Part shown: one piece after another, positions 54,771-62,984 of the stretch
Numbering within the stretch: the stretch's first letter is position 1
Layout: the number at the start of each line of letters is the position of its first letter
Source: Hamadaea sp013361475
GTDB lineage: Bacteria; Actinomycetota; Actinomycetes; Mycobacteriales; Micromonosporaceae
DNA: 64,000 nt
Direction of reading: 5' to 3'
NCBI RefSeq assembly: GCF_040654195.1
Contig: NZ_JBFAHM010000002.1
Span: 558,001 to 622,000 of the forward strand
Translations under genes and position numbers: made by a program
Notes under the pieces: generated by a model
The model's database searches: none
Told to the model about the DNA's origin: nothing
The model's input: the letters and a program-made list of their open reading frames with translations, nothing else

Positions 54771-55784
54771 ATGGACGATCGCTATCCGGCGACTCCCCCG
54801 CTACCCAGCTCGCTTCAGGTGGAGATCACGTCCGCCTGCAACCTGCGGTGCGCCATGTGCCTGGTGAGCTATCGGGCGCCGGTGAACAAGCTGGCCGGGG
54901 CGATGGGGCCGGACCTGTTCGAGCCGTTGGTCGACTCGCTGCCCGAGCTGGACACCCTCACCCTGCAGGGGCTCGGCGAACCGCTGCTGTCGCCTTACCT
55001 GCTCAGGCACATCGGGTACGCCAAAGAACGTGGTGTTCGCGCCGGCTTCAACTCCAACGCCACGCTGCTGACGCGGGGCCGGGCCGAGGAGCTGGTCGGC
55101 TCCGGAGTCGACTGGCTGCACGTGTCGCTGGACGGGGCGCGGGCGGAGACGTTCGAGGGCATCCGGGCCGGTGCGGACTTCGATCGGGTCGTCGGCAACC
55201 TGTCCGGCCTGGTCGAGGCGAAACGGTCGGCGGACTCCCCGAGTCCGTGGATCCGGGTCGTGTTCGTGGCGATGCGCCGCAATGTCGGCGAACTGGCCGC
55301 GCTCGTCCAGCTGCTCGGCGAGGTGGGCGTCGACGAGGTGCGGGTGCAGAACCTGTCGCATTCCTTCTCCGACACCGACCCGTCCGGCCAGTACGCCGGA
55401 ATCCGCGACTTCGCGGCCGCCGAGGCACTGTGGACGGGCGCGGACTCCGATCGCGTGGGCGAGGCGTTCGCCGAGGCCCGCGACGCGGCCCGGGACAACG
55501 GCGTACGCCTGCGGCTGCCGGGCCTGACGCCGGCTCCGTCGCGGGATCCGGACCGGCCGGGCTGCACCTGGCCCTGGGATTCGGCCTACGTCACCAGCGC
55601 CGGTGTCGTCCAGCCGTGCTGCATGGTGATGGGCGACGACCGGGTGCACCTGGGCGACCTCACCGAGCAGACGTTCCCGGAGATCTGGCACGGCGAGGCG
55701 TACCAGGAGTTCCGGCGGCAGCTGACCACCGAGGAGCCGCCCGAGGTCTGCCGCGGCTGTTCGCTGTATCAGTCGACCTTCTGA
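54771..55784 (+). CDS. Radical SAM protein with SPASM-type C-terminus
   Basis: 337 aa. The cluster motif is C23-x3-C27-x2-C30 (CNLRCAMC), then TLQGLGEPLL (the SAM-contacting GGE-equivalent) and VSLDGARAETFEGIRAG. The C-terminus has GCTWPWDSAYVTSAGVVQPC and CRGCSLYQSTF, a SPASM/Twitch pattern that binds auxiliary iron-sulfur clusters. It is like the peptide- or protein-modifying and MoaA-like radical SAM group. No precursor-peptide gene was found beside it. There is no clear ribosome site. It overlaps the convergent TetR gene by 16 bases. Confidence 0.9.
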   Translation: MDDRYPATPPLPSSLQVEITSACNLRCAMCLVSYRAPVNKLAGAMGPDLFEPLVDSLPELDTLTLQGLGEPLLSPYLLRHIGYAKERGVRAGFNSNATLLTRGRAEELVGSGVDWLHVSLDGARAETFEGIRAGADFDRVVGNLSGLVEAKRSADSPSPWIRVVFVAMRRNVGELAALVQLLGEVGVDEVRVQNLSHSFSDTDPSGQYAGIRDFAAAEALWTGADSDRVGEAFAEARDAARDNGVRLRLPGLTPAPSRDPDRPGCTWPWDSAYVTSAGVVQPCCMVMGDDRVHLGDLTEQTFPEIWHGEAYQEFRRQLTTEEPPEVCRGCSLYQSTF

Positions 55785-56350
55785 GCGCCGCCCGGTGGCC
55801 GCAGCCCGTCCAGGACGACCCGGACGACGCGTACGCGGGCGGCCGGGTCGTCGCTGAGGTGCTCGACCGCACGGGACGTCCCGACGAGCAGCCCCAGCAG
55901 ATCGGGCAGCGTCACGTCGGACCGCACGGCGTCCGCCTCCTGCGCCCGCGTCAGCAGTACGCCCAGCGCCCGCCGGACCCATTGCCCGACCTCCGGGCTG
56001 TCGGTGGTCACGCCGGCCCGGGCCAGCGCGTCCACCAGGGCGTTCTTCGTCGCGGCACCCTCCACAGTGGTCGTGAAGAACTCGGCGAAGGCGGCGCCCG
56101 GATCGGCGCTGGCGGCCAGCTGATCGGCGAGGTCGGCCAGCCGGGCGAGCCGGGCGTGGTAGACCGCCTCGATCAGCTGTTCCTTGGTCGGGAAGTGCCG
56201 GAACACGGTGCCGACGCCCACGCCGGCCGCGCGGGCCACATCCTCGGTCGACGCGGTCACGCCCTGTTCGGCGAAGACCTGCTCGGCCGCGACCAGCAGC
56301 TTTTCCCGGTTGCGACGGGCGTCGGCCCGCAACGGCGGATCGGGAGTCAT
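55769..56350 (-). CDS. TetR-family regulator (SbtR-like C-terminus)
   Basis: 193 aa; GAGGGGG precedes the ATG. HTH: REKLLVAAEQVFAEQG and TEDVARAAGVGVGTVFRHF; the C-terminal part (LVDALARAGVTTDSPEVGQ ... LLGLLVGTSRAVEHL) follows the SbtR-like TetR_C layout. Two perfect 16-bp operators lie between it and the divergent SnoaL-like gene, one of them inside that gene's promoter, so repression of both genes is likely. Confidence 0.92.
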   Translation of the reverse strand: MTPDPPLRADARRNREKLLVAAEQVFAEQGVTASTEDVARAAGVGVGTVFRHFPTKEQLIEAVYHARLARLADLADQLAASADPGAAFAEFFTTTVEGAATKNALVDALARAGVTTDSPEVGQWVRRALGVLLTRAQEADAVRSDVTLPDLLGLLVGTSRAVEHLSDDPAARVRVVRVVLDGLRPPGGAQKVD

Positions 56351-56368
56351 CGCGACCCCCTCGACAAC

Positions 56369-56418
56369 CGGAGTCGCGACTCCGTATAGTTGTTAACCGG
56401 AGTGATCACTCCGATAGT
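56369..56418 (+). promoter_or_regulatory. Promoter with two perfect TetR operators
   Basis: CGGAGTCGCGACTCCG (56369-56384) and CGGAGTGATCACTCCG (56398-56413) share the half-site CGGAGT and have centres 29 bp apart. For the SnoaL-like gene, -35 TTGTTA (56390-56395) and -10 GATAGT (56413-56418) are 17 bases apart, with the second operator filling the spacer. The first operator sits over the start region of the TetR gene's own transcript. Confidence 0.88.
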
Positions 56419-56439
56419 GTACGGCGAAAGGACTCCGTC

Positions 56440-56832
56440 TTGACACCCCAGGAGCTGTGGCACGAGCGTGTCCGGATCATCAACGAACACCGCTGGGCCG
56501 ACCTGGCCGGCCTGTACGCCGACGACGCGGTCGTCGAGATGGCCTTCGCGACGCCGGAGCCGTTCCGGATCAGCGGCCGCCAGGCGCTGGCCGACCGGCT
56601 GACCTCGATGGGGCAGGGACCGCTCCGGTTCGAGGTACGCGACGCCGTCATCCACGAGACGGCCGACCCGGAGACGATCATCGTCGAATACCGCTATCAC
56701 GGGACGAACACCGCGACCGGGCAGACCGGCGAGATCAACAACATCCAGCTGTTCCGCAGCCGGGACGGCAAGCTCGTCGAGACCCACGACTACCACGACC
56801 ACCACGCGATCGGCGTACTGCTCGGACGTTGA
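56440..56832 (+). CDS. SnoaL/NTF2-like protein
   Basis: 130 aa from a TTG with GAAAGGA upstream. WHERVRIINEHRWADLAGLY, ADDAVVEMAF and the C-terminal NNIQLFRSRDGKLVETHDYH give the cone-shaped NTF2-like fold with a polar pocket. Members are cyclases, isomerases or dehydratases of small molecules, or simple binders. It is the main predicted target of the divergent TetR repressor, suggesting it handles the repressor's ligand (inference). The oxidoreductase gene follows after 60 bases. Confidence 0.85.
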   Translation: MTPQELWHERVRIINEHRWADLAGLYADDAVVEMAFATPEPFRISGRQALADRLTSMGQGPLRFEVRDAVIHETADPETIIVEYRYHGTNTATGQTGEINNIQLFRSRDGKLVETHDYHDHHAIGVLLGR

Positions 56833-56892
56833 GGCGGGCAATCGGCCGGTGATCCGCTTCCGGCGGGGCGGCCCAGGGACGACACTGACGGA

Positions 56893-57993
56893 ATGACGAT
56901 CGACGAGGTCAGCCGACCCGGCCGCCTGGCCGCTCCGGGCGAGGCGATCAGCTCCGAGGAACTGGCGCTGGCGGCCCGCAACCACGGGCTGCCGCTGGAG
57001 GCGCTGCGCTGGGAGATCACCCCGCCCGGCCTGCACTACCTGCTCGTGCACTACGACATTCCGGCGCTCGACGCGGACGCCTGGCGGCTGCGGGTCGGCG
57101 GCCTCGTGGACACCCCGCTCGATCTCGACCTCGCCGCCCTGCGGGCGCTGCCGGCCCGGACCGTCCGCGTGACCATGGAATGCGCCGGCAACGGCCGAGC
57201 CCGCCTGGAACCCCGCCCGGTCAGCCAGCCGTGGCTGGTCGAGGCGGTCGGCACCGCCGAGTGGACCGGCGTGCCGCTGCGGGAGGTGCTCGACGCGGCA
57301 GGCGTACGCCGGGAGACCGTCGACGTCGTCTTCACCGGCGCCGACCACGGTGTCGAACGCGGGGTCGAGCAGGACTATCAGCGGGCGCTCTCGCTGGCCG
57401 AAGCCCGCCGCGACGACGTGCTGCTGGCGTACGCGATGAACGGCCAACCCCTGCCGCCACAGCACGGCTTTCCGCTGCGGCTCGTGGTGCCGGGCTGGTA
57501 CGGCATGGCGCACGTGAAGTGGCTCGTCGGGATCGAGACGATCGACCGGGAGTTCGACGGCTTCCAGCACACCGTGGCGTACCGGATGCGGCAGTCGCCG
57601 GACGACCCGGGTGAGCCGGTGACGCGGATCGCCCCGCGGGCGCTGCTCGTCCCGCCGGGCCACCCCGACTTCATGAGCCGTACGCGGATCGTCCGCCCGG
57701 GGCCGGTGACACTCGAGGGGCGAGCCTGGTCAGGCCGGGGGCCGGTCGAGCGCGTCGAAGTGAGCGCCGACGACGGACGCACCTGGTTCGAGGCCCGGCT
57801 GGAACCGGCCGGCGAGCATCCCTGGGCCTGGCGACGGTTCACCGCCGAGTGGCAGGCCGAGCCGGGCACTCACGTGCTCGCCGCTCGAGCTGTCACGGCC
57901 GACGGTGAGGCGCAGCCCGCCGACCAGGTGTGGAGCCGGGGCGGATTCGCCAACAACGCCGCACAGCGGATCGACGTGCTCTGCACCAGCTGA
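56893..57993 (+). CDS. Sulfite-oxidase-type molybdenum enzyme
   Basis: 366 aa, no signal peptide. The molybdopterin domain has the cysteine ligand C97 in VTMECAGNGR, the substrate-side WTGVPLREVLDAAG, and GFPLRLVVPGWYGMAHVKWL. A C-terminal immunoglobulin-like Mo-co dimerisation domain (VEVSADDGRTWFEA) follows. There is no heme domain, so electrons must pass to a separate acceptor. The lack of an export signal suggests cytosolic work; sulfite is the family's classic substrate but others are known. Probably cotranscribed with the SnoaL-like gene. Confidence 0.92.
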   Translation: MTIDEVSRPGRLAAPGEAISSEELALAARNHGLPLEALRWEITPPGLHYLLVHYDIPALDADAWRLRVGGLVDTPLDLDLAALRALPARTVRVTMECAGNGRARLEPRPVSQPWLVEAVGTAEWTGVPLREVLDAAGVRRETVDVVFTGADHGVERGVEQDYQRALSLAEARRDDVLLAYAMNGQPLPPQHGFPLRLVVPGWYGMAHVKWLVGIETIDREFDGFQHTVAYRMRQSPDDPGEPVTRIAPRALLVPPGHPDFMSRTRIVRPGPVTLEGRAWSGRGPVERVEVSADDGRTWFEARLEPAGEHPWAWRRFTAEWQAEPGTHVLAARAVTADGEAQPADQVWSRGGFANNAAQRIDVLCTS

Positions 57994-58046
57994 GAAGTCT
58001 TCGGCAAGTCGTGGCATAGAACTCGGCCTCGGGGTAATACTTACGA

Positions 58047-58068
58047 TATCGGAGTTTACGTCCCGATA
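58047..58068. promoter_or_regulatory. Inverted repeat upstream of small gene
   Basis: TATCGG (58047-58052) and CCGATA (58063-58068) are inverted around 10 bases, about two helical turns between half-site ends, and lie just before the ribosome site of the 58-aa gene. It is a candidate operator or stem for an unidentified regulator. Confidence 0.5.
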
Positions 58069-58083
58069 AAGGGGGGTGCCGCG

Positions 58084-58260
58084 ATGGCGAGCACACCGAG
58101 TTACGCGGAGTTCATCCGGGCCGATCGCCAGGCACGAGCCGCACGACACGTCGACGGTGAACAACTCAGCATGCCGACCCTCGACTGGATCGACTTCCTG
58201 CTCCGCGCAATGGTCACCGCGGTCACCGCGCCGGCTCGGTGGGTGTCGCACTCACGATAG
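58084..58260 (+). CDS. Small 58-residue protein, unknown
   Basis: 58 aa, MASTPSYAEFIRADRQARAA at the start, with AAAGGGGGG 5 bases before the ATG. The N-terminal half is charged and helical; the C-terminal half (TLDWIDFLLRAMVTAV) is amphipathic to hydrophobic, so it may lie at the membrane surface. No family recognised. It has its own promoter region with an inverted repeat and lies 39 bases before the M16-like gene, with which it may be cotranscribed. Confidence 0.65.
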   Translation: MASTPSYAEFIRADRQARAARHVDGEQLSMPTLDWIDFLLRAMVTAVTAPARWVSHSR

Positions 58261-58299
58261 GGGCCCCCGGGAGTTGACCGATCGGCCTACCCTCTGCGC

Positions 58300-59712
58300 A
58301 TGCAGCGGGACGAGATAGACGGAGTTACCGTCGTCTGGCACCCGGCCCCCGGCCAGCTGTCGGCGACCCTGACCTTCGGGTGCGGGCTGCGGGACGAGGA
58401 CGTCGACCGGATCGGTCTGACGCACCTGGTCCAGCTGCTCGTCACGGACGCGGTGGGCGTACCGGTGGACTCGATGGCGTCCACGATAGACAGTCACTTC
58501 GCGGTCGCCGGGCCGCCCGAATCGGTCGCGCAGCGGCTGACGGCCGTCTGCGAGGCGCTCACGAAGCTTCCGCTCGACGCGCTCGACGACGTCGCCGCCT
58601 CGGCCGACCCCGGTGACCGGTTCCTGGACCTCGACATCGACGACGCCACCCGCGACCCGTGGGGGTCGCTGCTCGCCCACCGGCTCGGCCCGGCCGGACT
58701 CGGCCTGGTCCGGTGGGCGCCCGTGGCGTACCAGCAATTCTCGAAAGACGAGATCCGCGCGCATGTGGCGCGCGGCTTCACGGCGGGCAACGCGGTTCTC
58801 GCGCTCAGCGGCCCGCCGCCGGACGGCCTGCGGCTGCCCCTGCCCAGCGGCCCGCGGACCTCGGCCACGCCCTCCGCCCTCCCGGCCGTCACGACGCCCA
58901 GCTGGTACGCCGATGAAGTCGTCGCGCCCGGCATGGCGTTGACGGCGACCCCCGGACCGGAGTCGCTGGCCGTCGTGTCCCTCTTGGACGCCCGAGTGTC
59001 CTCGGCGTTGCGGGCGCACGGACTGGACTACTGGCAGACTTGCTGGTACTCCCCCGTGGACGCGAACCGCGTCGAGATTGGACTGAGCCTGCACGCCGTC
59101 AAGGGCCGGCGCAAGGCCGACTCGGCCTACGCCGCCGCGACGCTGTGGCGGGAGCTACGCCGGTTGGCGCGCGGCGACCTGACCGCCGACGACCTGCGCC
59201 CGATCGCGGACGGTCGCGCACGCTACGACGACTTGGAACGCACCGCCAAGGCAGCCTTGTTCGAGGTCACCGACGAGCCGACCAGCAACCAGCTCGCTGC
59301 GATCGCCACGCTGTCGCCGACCGCGGTCGCGACCGCGGCGGTCGGCTGGCTGCGGTCGGCGACCGTCGTCGTGCCGTCCGGAGTCGCCGCGGAACTCGAC
59401 GGCCTGACCGAGACGCGCTGCCCGACCTCCGAGGTTGTGCCCACCGGCGAAGTCATGCGGCCGTCGCGGTGGCGGCGCTGGCGCGGCGACGACGACCGTC
59501 TCGTCGTAGCGGCCGACGGCTTCCACGTCGTGTCGGCCGACGGCCGGGTGCACTCCTTCCCGCTGGCCGACACGATGGTCATCGAGCGAGGCGAGGAGCT
59601 GCTCCTCGGCAACCTCCGGCACGGCTGCGTCGTCGACGTCAGCGCGTACGCCGGAGCCGAGCTGCTCGGCGATCTGCTGCCCGCCCGACGCCGCCGCCGC
59701 GCCGCCGACTGA
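58300..59712 (+). CDS. Inactive M16-peptidase-like protein
   Basis: 470 aa, no signal peptide. TLTFGCGLRDEDVDRIGLTH aligns with the M16 start (xxxGSRxExxxxxGxAH), but where active enzymes have HxxEH it reads H42-L-V-Q-L46. The zinc-binding second His and the catalytic Glu are therefore both missing. A second M16-type lobe may cover about 215-370 (VVSLLDARVSSALRAHGLDY), and the C-terminal 80 residues form a separate beta-rich piece. M16 proteins often work as active/inactive pairs, but no active partner is encoded here. Confidence 0.72.
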   Translation: MQRDEIDGVTVVWHPAPGQLSATLTFGCGLRDEDVDRIGLTHLVQLLVTDAVGVPVDSMASTIDSHFAVAGPPESVAQRLTAVCEALTKLPLDALDDVAASADPGDRFLDLDIDDATRDPWGSLLAHRLGPAGLGLVRWAPVAYQQFSKDEIRAHVARGFTAGNAVLALSGPPPDGLRLPLPSGPRTSATPSALPAVTTPSWYADEVVAPGMALTATPGPESLAVVSLLDARVSSALRAHGLDYWQTCWYSPVDANRVEIGLSLHAVKGRRKADSAYAAATLWRELRRLARGDLTADDLRPIADGRARYDDLERTAKAALFEVTDEPTSNQLAAIATLSPTAVATAAVGWLRSATVVVPSGVAAELDGLTETRCPTSEVVPTGEVMRPSRWRRWRGDDDRLVVAADGFHVVSADGRVHSFPLADTMVIERGEELLLGNLRHGCVVDVSAYAGAELLGDLLPARRRRRAAD

Positions 59713-59949
59713 CCGCCTGCCCACATCGCCGCAGGCTGCAACGCCCAATGGGACGAACGCGCCATCGTTCGAGATCACGAAGATTGTCCGGCTCGGTACG
59801 CCCTCGGTTAATTCAGCTGCCTCAATCGCTCACACGAACCGTCCTCTGGCGAGTGGCGACGCACCCGACTTCGCGAGACGCGGACAGCCGCACCGGACTA
59901 CGCAACCCATCGTCGATCGCGGGTCAGCAATCCGCTCCAGCTCGGACCA

Positions 59950-60333
59950 CTAGGCTCCTAACTCCTTGGCCCAGTGCTGGTAACACACTTCTCGTTCGGC
60001 AGCAGCATCCCCCAGGAAGGCATATCCGACCTCGCTGGTGTCCCCGCGGACCACGAGAGCCGCGAGTGAACGCTCGTCATGGTCGATGCAGTCCTCGGAG
60101 AGGACGTCGAGGGCATCGCCCAGCACGCCTTGGTAGGGGTAGTACCGACGGTCCAGCGCCACCGACAGTTGCTTGTAGGTAATGGTCTCCTTACGCAGGG
60201 CCACCTGGATGAGCACACCTCGCATCACCGGCAGGGTCTCCAGCATCAACTCAGTGATGCAGATGTCCTTCTTGCGCGCGGTGCTGTGGACCTTCTGGCC
60301 GATGTGGTAGCGGAAGTGGCTGGACTGGCCCAT
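59950..60333 (-). CDS. Small protein of unknown function, atypical composition
   Basis: 127 aa from the ATG at 60333. Codons are less G+C-rich than those of neighbours (AAG/AAC mixed with ATT, CTT, GTA), suggesting later arrival. The part TITYKQLSVALDRRYYPYQG, then LGDALDVLSEDC and SLAALVVRGDTSEVGYAF, resembles a small winged-helix module found near restriction or phage-related genes, but I cannot name the family. It stands alone between a 237-base gap (59713-59949, nothing recognised) and a 365-base gap. Confidence 0.62.
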   Translation of the reverse strand: MGQSSHFRYHIGQKVHSTARKKDICITELMLETLPVMRGVLIQVALRKETITYKQLSVALDRRYYPYQGVLGDALDVLSEDCIDHDERSLAALVVRGDTSEVGYAFLGDAAAEREVCYQHWAKELGA

Positions 60334-60698
60334 GTCGGTGGCTCCTCAAGTGTGACGCGCACAGAGTCTAGCCAGCCGAACTCGCGAGGAACGCCGCTGC
60401 AAGGTCGGGCGGTTCAGCCACAGCGCTCCTGCTCGGGTGTCAGGCGCCAGTCGGCGACTCGGGTTCCAGGCGCGGCCGTGATGACGATTCCGGACGGGTC
60501 ATCGGATACTGCGGCGAGCCGTGGGGCTCGGACCTGCTGTTCAGGGCCTGTTCGATGGCGTCCAAAACCATGGGTTGAAGGCAGTCTCGCGATTGTCCGA
60601 TTGGGACGAGTCAAGGGCTTGATCGTTTGTCGGCATCTTGTGTGCCGGATGGCTTTTCCCCCGGTTAGTGGTCCGACAGACGTTCTAAACTCGATCTC
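60334..60698. other. 365-base gap without a convincing gene
   Basis: No intact gene is seen. A short minus-strand stretch (60414 to about 60510) reads SGIVITAAPGTRVADWRLTP before a stop and has protein-like composition, so it may be the remnant of a gene's 3' end. The right part holds the promoter region of the HNH gene. Confidence 0.5.
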
Positions 60699-62354
60699 AT
60701 GGGCACGGGGGTGTTGGCGCAGGTGGAGGCGGATGTCGCCGAACTGCTCGCCGGTCCCCTGTGGACGCTGTCCGACGCAGAGTTGACCGATGAGGTGCGC
60801 CGGGTTTATGCGACGATCCAGCGTTTGTCGGGTCGGTTGGCGGCGTTGATCGCTACCGCGGACGGGCGTGAGGTTCCGTATAACGCGGGTGCGACGGGGA
60901 CGGTGAACTGGCTGACGTTTCTGTTGGCGATGCGGGATAAGGACGCTCGTGCGTGGGCGTCGTTGGCGGCGATGCTGCCCTCGGTTCCCGTGGTGGAGTC
61001 GGCGTTGTCTTCCGGGCAGGTCAACGTGGAGCAGGCGCGGGTGATCGCCAAGACCGTCCACGACCTGCCCTCCGCTGTGGGTGAGGTCGGCAAGGCGAAG
61101 GCCGCCGATGCGCTGACGAGGTTGGCTGTCGACGATCGCCTGCGCCCGGAGGTGTTGGAGAAGCACCGGTCGCAGATCCTGGAGATGGTCGCACCCGAGA
61201 TCGCCGAGGAACGCCTGCGCAGGGAGTTGGAACGGGCCGAACGCTCCGCGCACGATCGGCGTGACTTCACCCTCGTGCCCTATGGCGACGGCGAATACCG
61301 CGTGCGTGGGGTGCTGGACGCGGAGATGGCCGCGATCGTCCGCACCGCCCTCGACCCGCTGTCCGCGCCCCGCAAACCCGCCCCCACCGCAGCAGCCACA
61401 TCCGCATCCCCGTCCGGCGATCGTGCCGGGCCTGGTCGCGCGTGCGCCCGTGCTGGCGCGCCAAGCGGGAACCGCGGCGCGAGCGGGAACCGCGGCGCGA
61501 GCGGGAACCGCGGCGCGTACGGGAACCGCGGCGCGTACGCGAACCGCGGCGCGAGCGGGAACCGCGGGGCGGGAGGGGAAGACAGCGCGAGCGGCGATGG
61601 CGGCGCAGGCTGGGAAGGTAGCGCCGGGTGTGACGACCGCGCGAGCGGAGGTGGCCACGCAGGCTGGGAAGGTAGCGCGGGCTGGGAAGGTGGCGCGGGG
61701 TGTGAAGGTGGCGCGGGCGGAGGCGGCGGGGGCAGAAACGGTGCTGCGGGTTCAGCTGGCCGGGTGCTGCCGGGCGAGGCGGATTTGCGTTCGGCGGGTG
61801 CCCGGCGGGCTGATGCTTTGATCGAGTTGTGCCAGCGGATCCTCAACGCCGGCGAGCTGCCGGACAACGGTGGGGAGAAGCCGCACCTCACGGTCACCCT
61901 GCCCTGGGACGCCCTGCAAGCCAAAGTCGGCGCCGGCCTGCTCGACACCGGCGACCTGCTCACCCCCGAGACCGTGCGACGCCTCGCCTGCGACGCCATG
62001 ATCATCCCCGCCGTACTCGGCGGCGACGGCCAAATCCTCGACATCGGCCGCGCCCGACGCCTCATCGACGGACCCCTGCGGCGGGCACTCGTGCTGCGCG
62101 ACAAGGGATGCGCCTTCCCCGGATGCGACCGGCCACCCCAGTGGTGCCACGGCCACCACCTCAAAGCCTGGGCAGACGGCGGCGACACCTGCCTTGCGAA
62201 CTCAGTCCTGCTCTGCGCGTTCCACCATCGCGAAATCCACCACGGACACTGGCAAGTACGCATCCGACCCGACGGCTTCCCCGAATTCCTCCCACCCACC
62301 TTCATCGACCCACAACGAAGGCCCGTCCGCAACACCCTCCACCGAAGATGCTGA
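60699..62354 (+). CDS. DUF222/HNH endonuclease (13E12 family) with low-complexity insert
   Basis: 551 aa. Residues 1-215 are the helical DUF222 domain (SGQVNVEQARVIAKTVHDLP, YGDGEYRVRGVLDAEMAAIV). Residues about 225-355 are a low-complexity insert of GNRGAS and GWEGSAG repeats. Then comes the rest of the family core, ending in an HNH nuclease (KGCAFPGCDRPPQWCHGHHL, LCAFHHREIHH). The family is highly repeated in actinobacterial genomes (REP13E12 in M. tuberculosis). It resembles a selfish or mobile coding repeat, although mobility is not proven. Its last 12 codons are the start of a 224-bp tandem repeat. Confidence 0.92.
   Translation: MGTGVLAQVEADVAELLAGPLWTLSDAELTDEVRRVYATIQRLSGRLAALIATADGREVPYNAGATGTVNWLTFLLAMRDKDARAWASLAAMLPSVPVVESALSSGQVNVEQARVIAKTVHDLPSAVGEVGKAKAADALTRLAVDDRLRPEVLEKHRSQILEMVAPEIAEERLRRELERAERSAHDRRDFTLVPYGDGEYRVRGVLDAEMAAIVRTALDPLSAPRKPAPTAAATSASPSGDRAGPGRACARAGAPSGNRGASGNRGASGNRGAYGNRGAYANRGASGNRGAGGEDSASGDGGAGWEGSAGCDDRASGGGHAGWEGSAGWEGGAGCEGGAGGGGGGRNGAAGSAGRVLPGEADLRSAGARRADALIELCQRILNAGELPDNGGEKPHLTVTLPWDALQAKVGAGLLDTGDLLTPETVRRLACDAMIIPAVLGGDGQILDIGRARRLIDGPLRRALVLRDKGCAFPGCDRPPQWCHGHHLKAWADGGDTCLANSVLLCAFHHREIHHGHWQVRIRPDGFPEFLPPTFIDPQRRPVRNTLHRRC
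61464..61571 (+). repeat. 6 x 18-bp coding tandem repeat in HNH gene
   Basis: Six in-frame units AGCGGGAACCGCGGCGCG or close variants (61464, 61482, 61500, 61518, 61536, 61554) encode the GNRGAS/GNRGAY series. Less regular units coding Gly-Trp-Glu-Gly continue to about 61730. Confidence 0.92.
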
Positions 62355-62935
62355 CGCGCCAGCCGCGCAACCGCCGCAATGCGCCCTACATGTGCGATCT
62401 GCAGCCGGATCGCGACGACATTCACCCTCCCTATGCGCAAAACGAGGCCTGAGCGCACACCCACGGCGAATGATCCCGAGAAAAGGCCAGGAATCGCATA
62501 CCGAGGGCACACCACGGCAACTCCTGCGCCGACCCGCTCCCAAGGCCCGTCCGCAACACGCTCCACCGAAGATGCTGACGCGCCAGCCGCGCGACCGCCG
62601 CAATGCGCCCTACAGCTGCGATCGCGGGGCCGACCGCGGCGACATTCACCCTCCCTATGCGCAAAACCCGGGCCTGAGCGCACACCCACGGCGAATGATC
62701 CCGAGAAACGGGCAGGAATCGCATACCGAGGGCACACGACGGCAACTCCTGCGCTGACCCGCTCCGAAGGCCCGTCCGCAACACCCTCCACCGAAGATGC
62801 TGAGCAAATCAGGCACTCGTGCGCCCGACATCCGCGATCTCGGGCGATCGCCGCGACGTTCGCCCTCCGTATGTGCGAAAGGCGCTCCGAGCGCATACAC
62901 AGGGCGAACGAATCACCCTTCGCCGGACGTCGGGC
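62318..62935 (+). repeat. 2.5+ tandem copies of a 224-225-bp unit beginning in the HNH gene
   Basis: Unit starts at 62318, 62542 and 62767 share the opening AAGGCCCGTCCGCAACAC. Units 1 and 2 are close to identical along their length. Unit 3 matches for about 40 bases and then continues as a more diverged copy to about 62935. Unit 1 begins 36 bases before the HNH stop codon, so each unit repeats the gene's last 12 codons and TGA (62352, 62576, 62801). Each holds a TGCGC/GCGCA hairpin. Confidence 0.88.
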
Positions 62936-62984
62936 ACCTCCACTCATCCTGTGCGCGGGCTTTCGACCTCGACAGCCTCGGCGT

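Noticed and set aside
59713..59949. Possible tRNA or structured RNA (a GTTCGAGA-like string near 59766)
   Set aside because: No acceptor or T-stem pairing could be drawn around it.
60699..62354. Prophage or restriction-modification locus around the HNH gene
   Set aside because: No phage structural genes, integrase, methyltransferase or specificity subunit nearby; DUF222/HNH proteins are common chromosomal repeats.
62318..62935. CRISPR-like or integron attC-like interpretation of the tandem repeats
   Set aside because: Units are 224-225 bp with the whole unit conserved, no short repeat/spacer alternation, and no cas or integrase gene.
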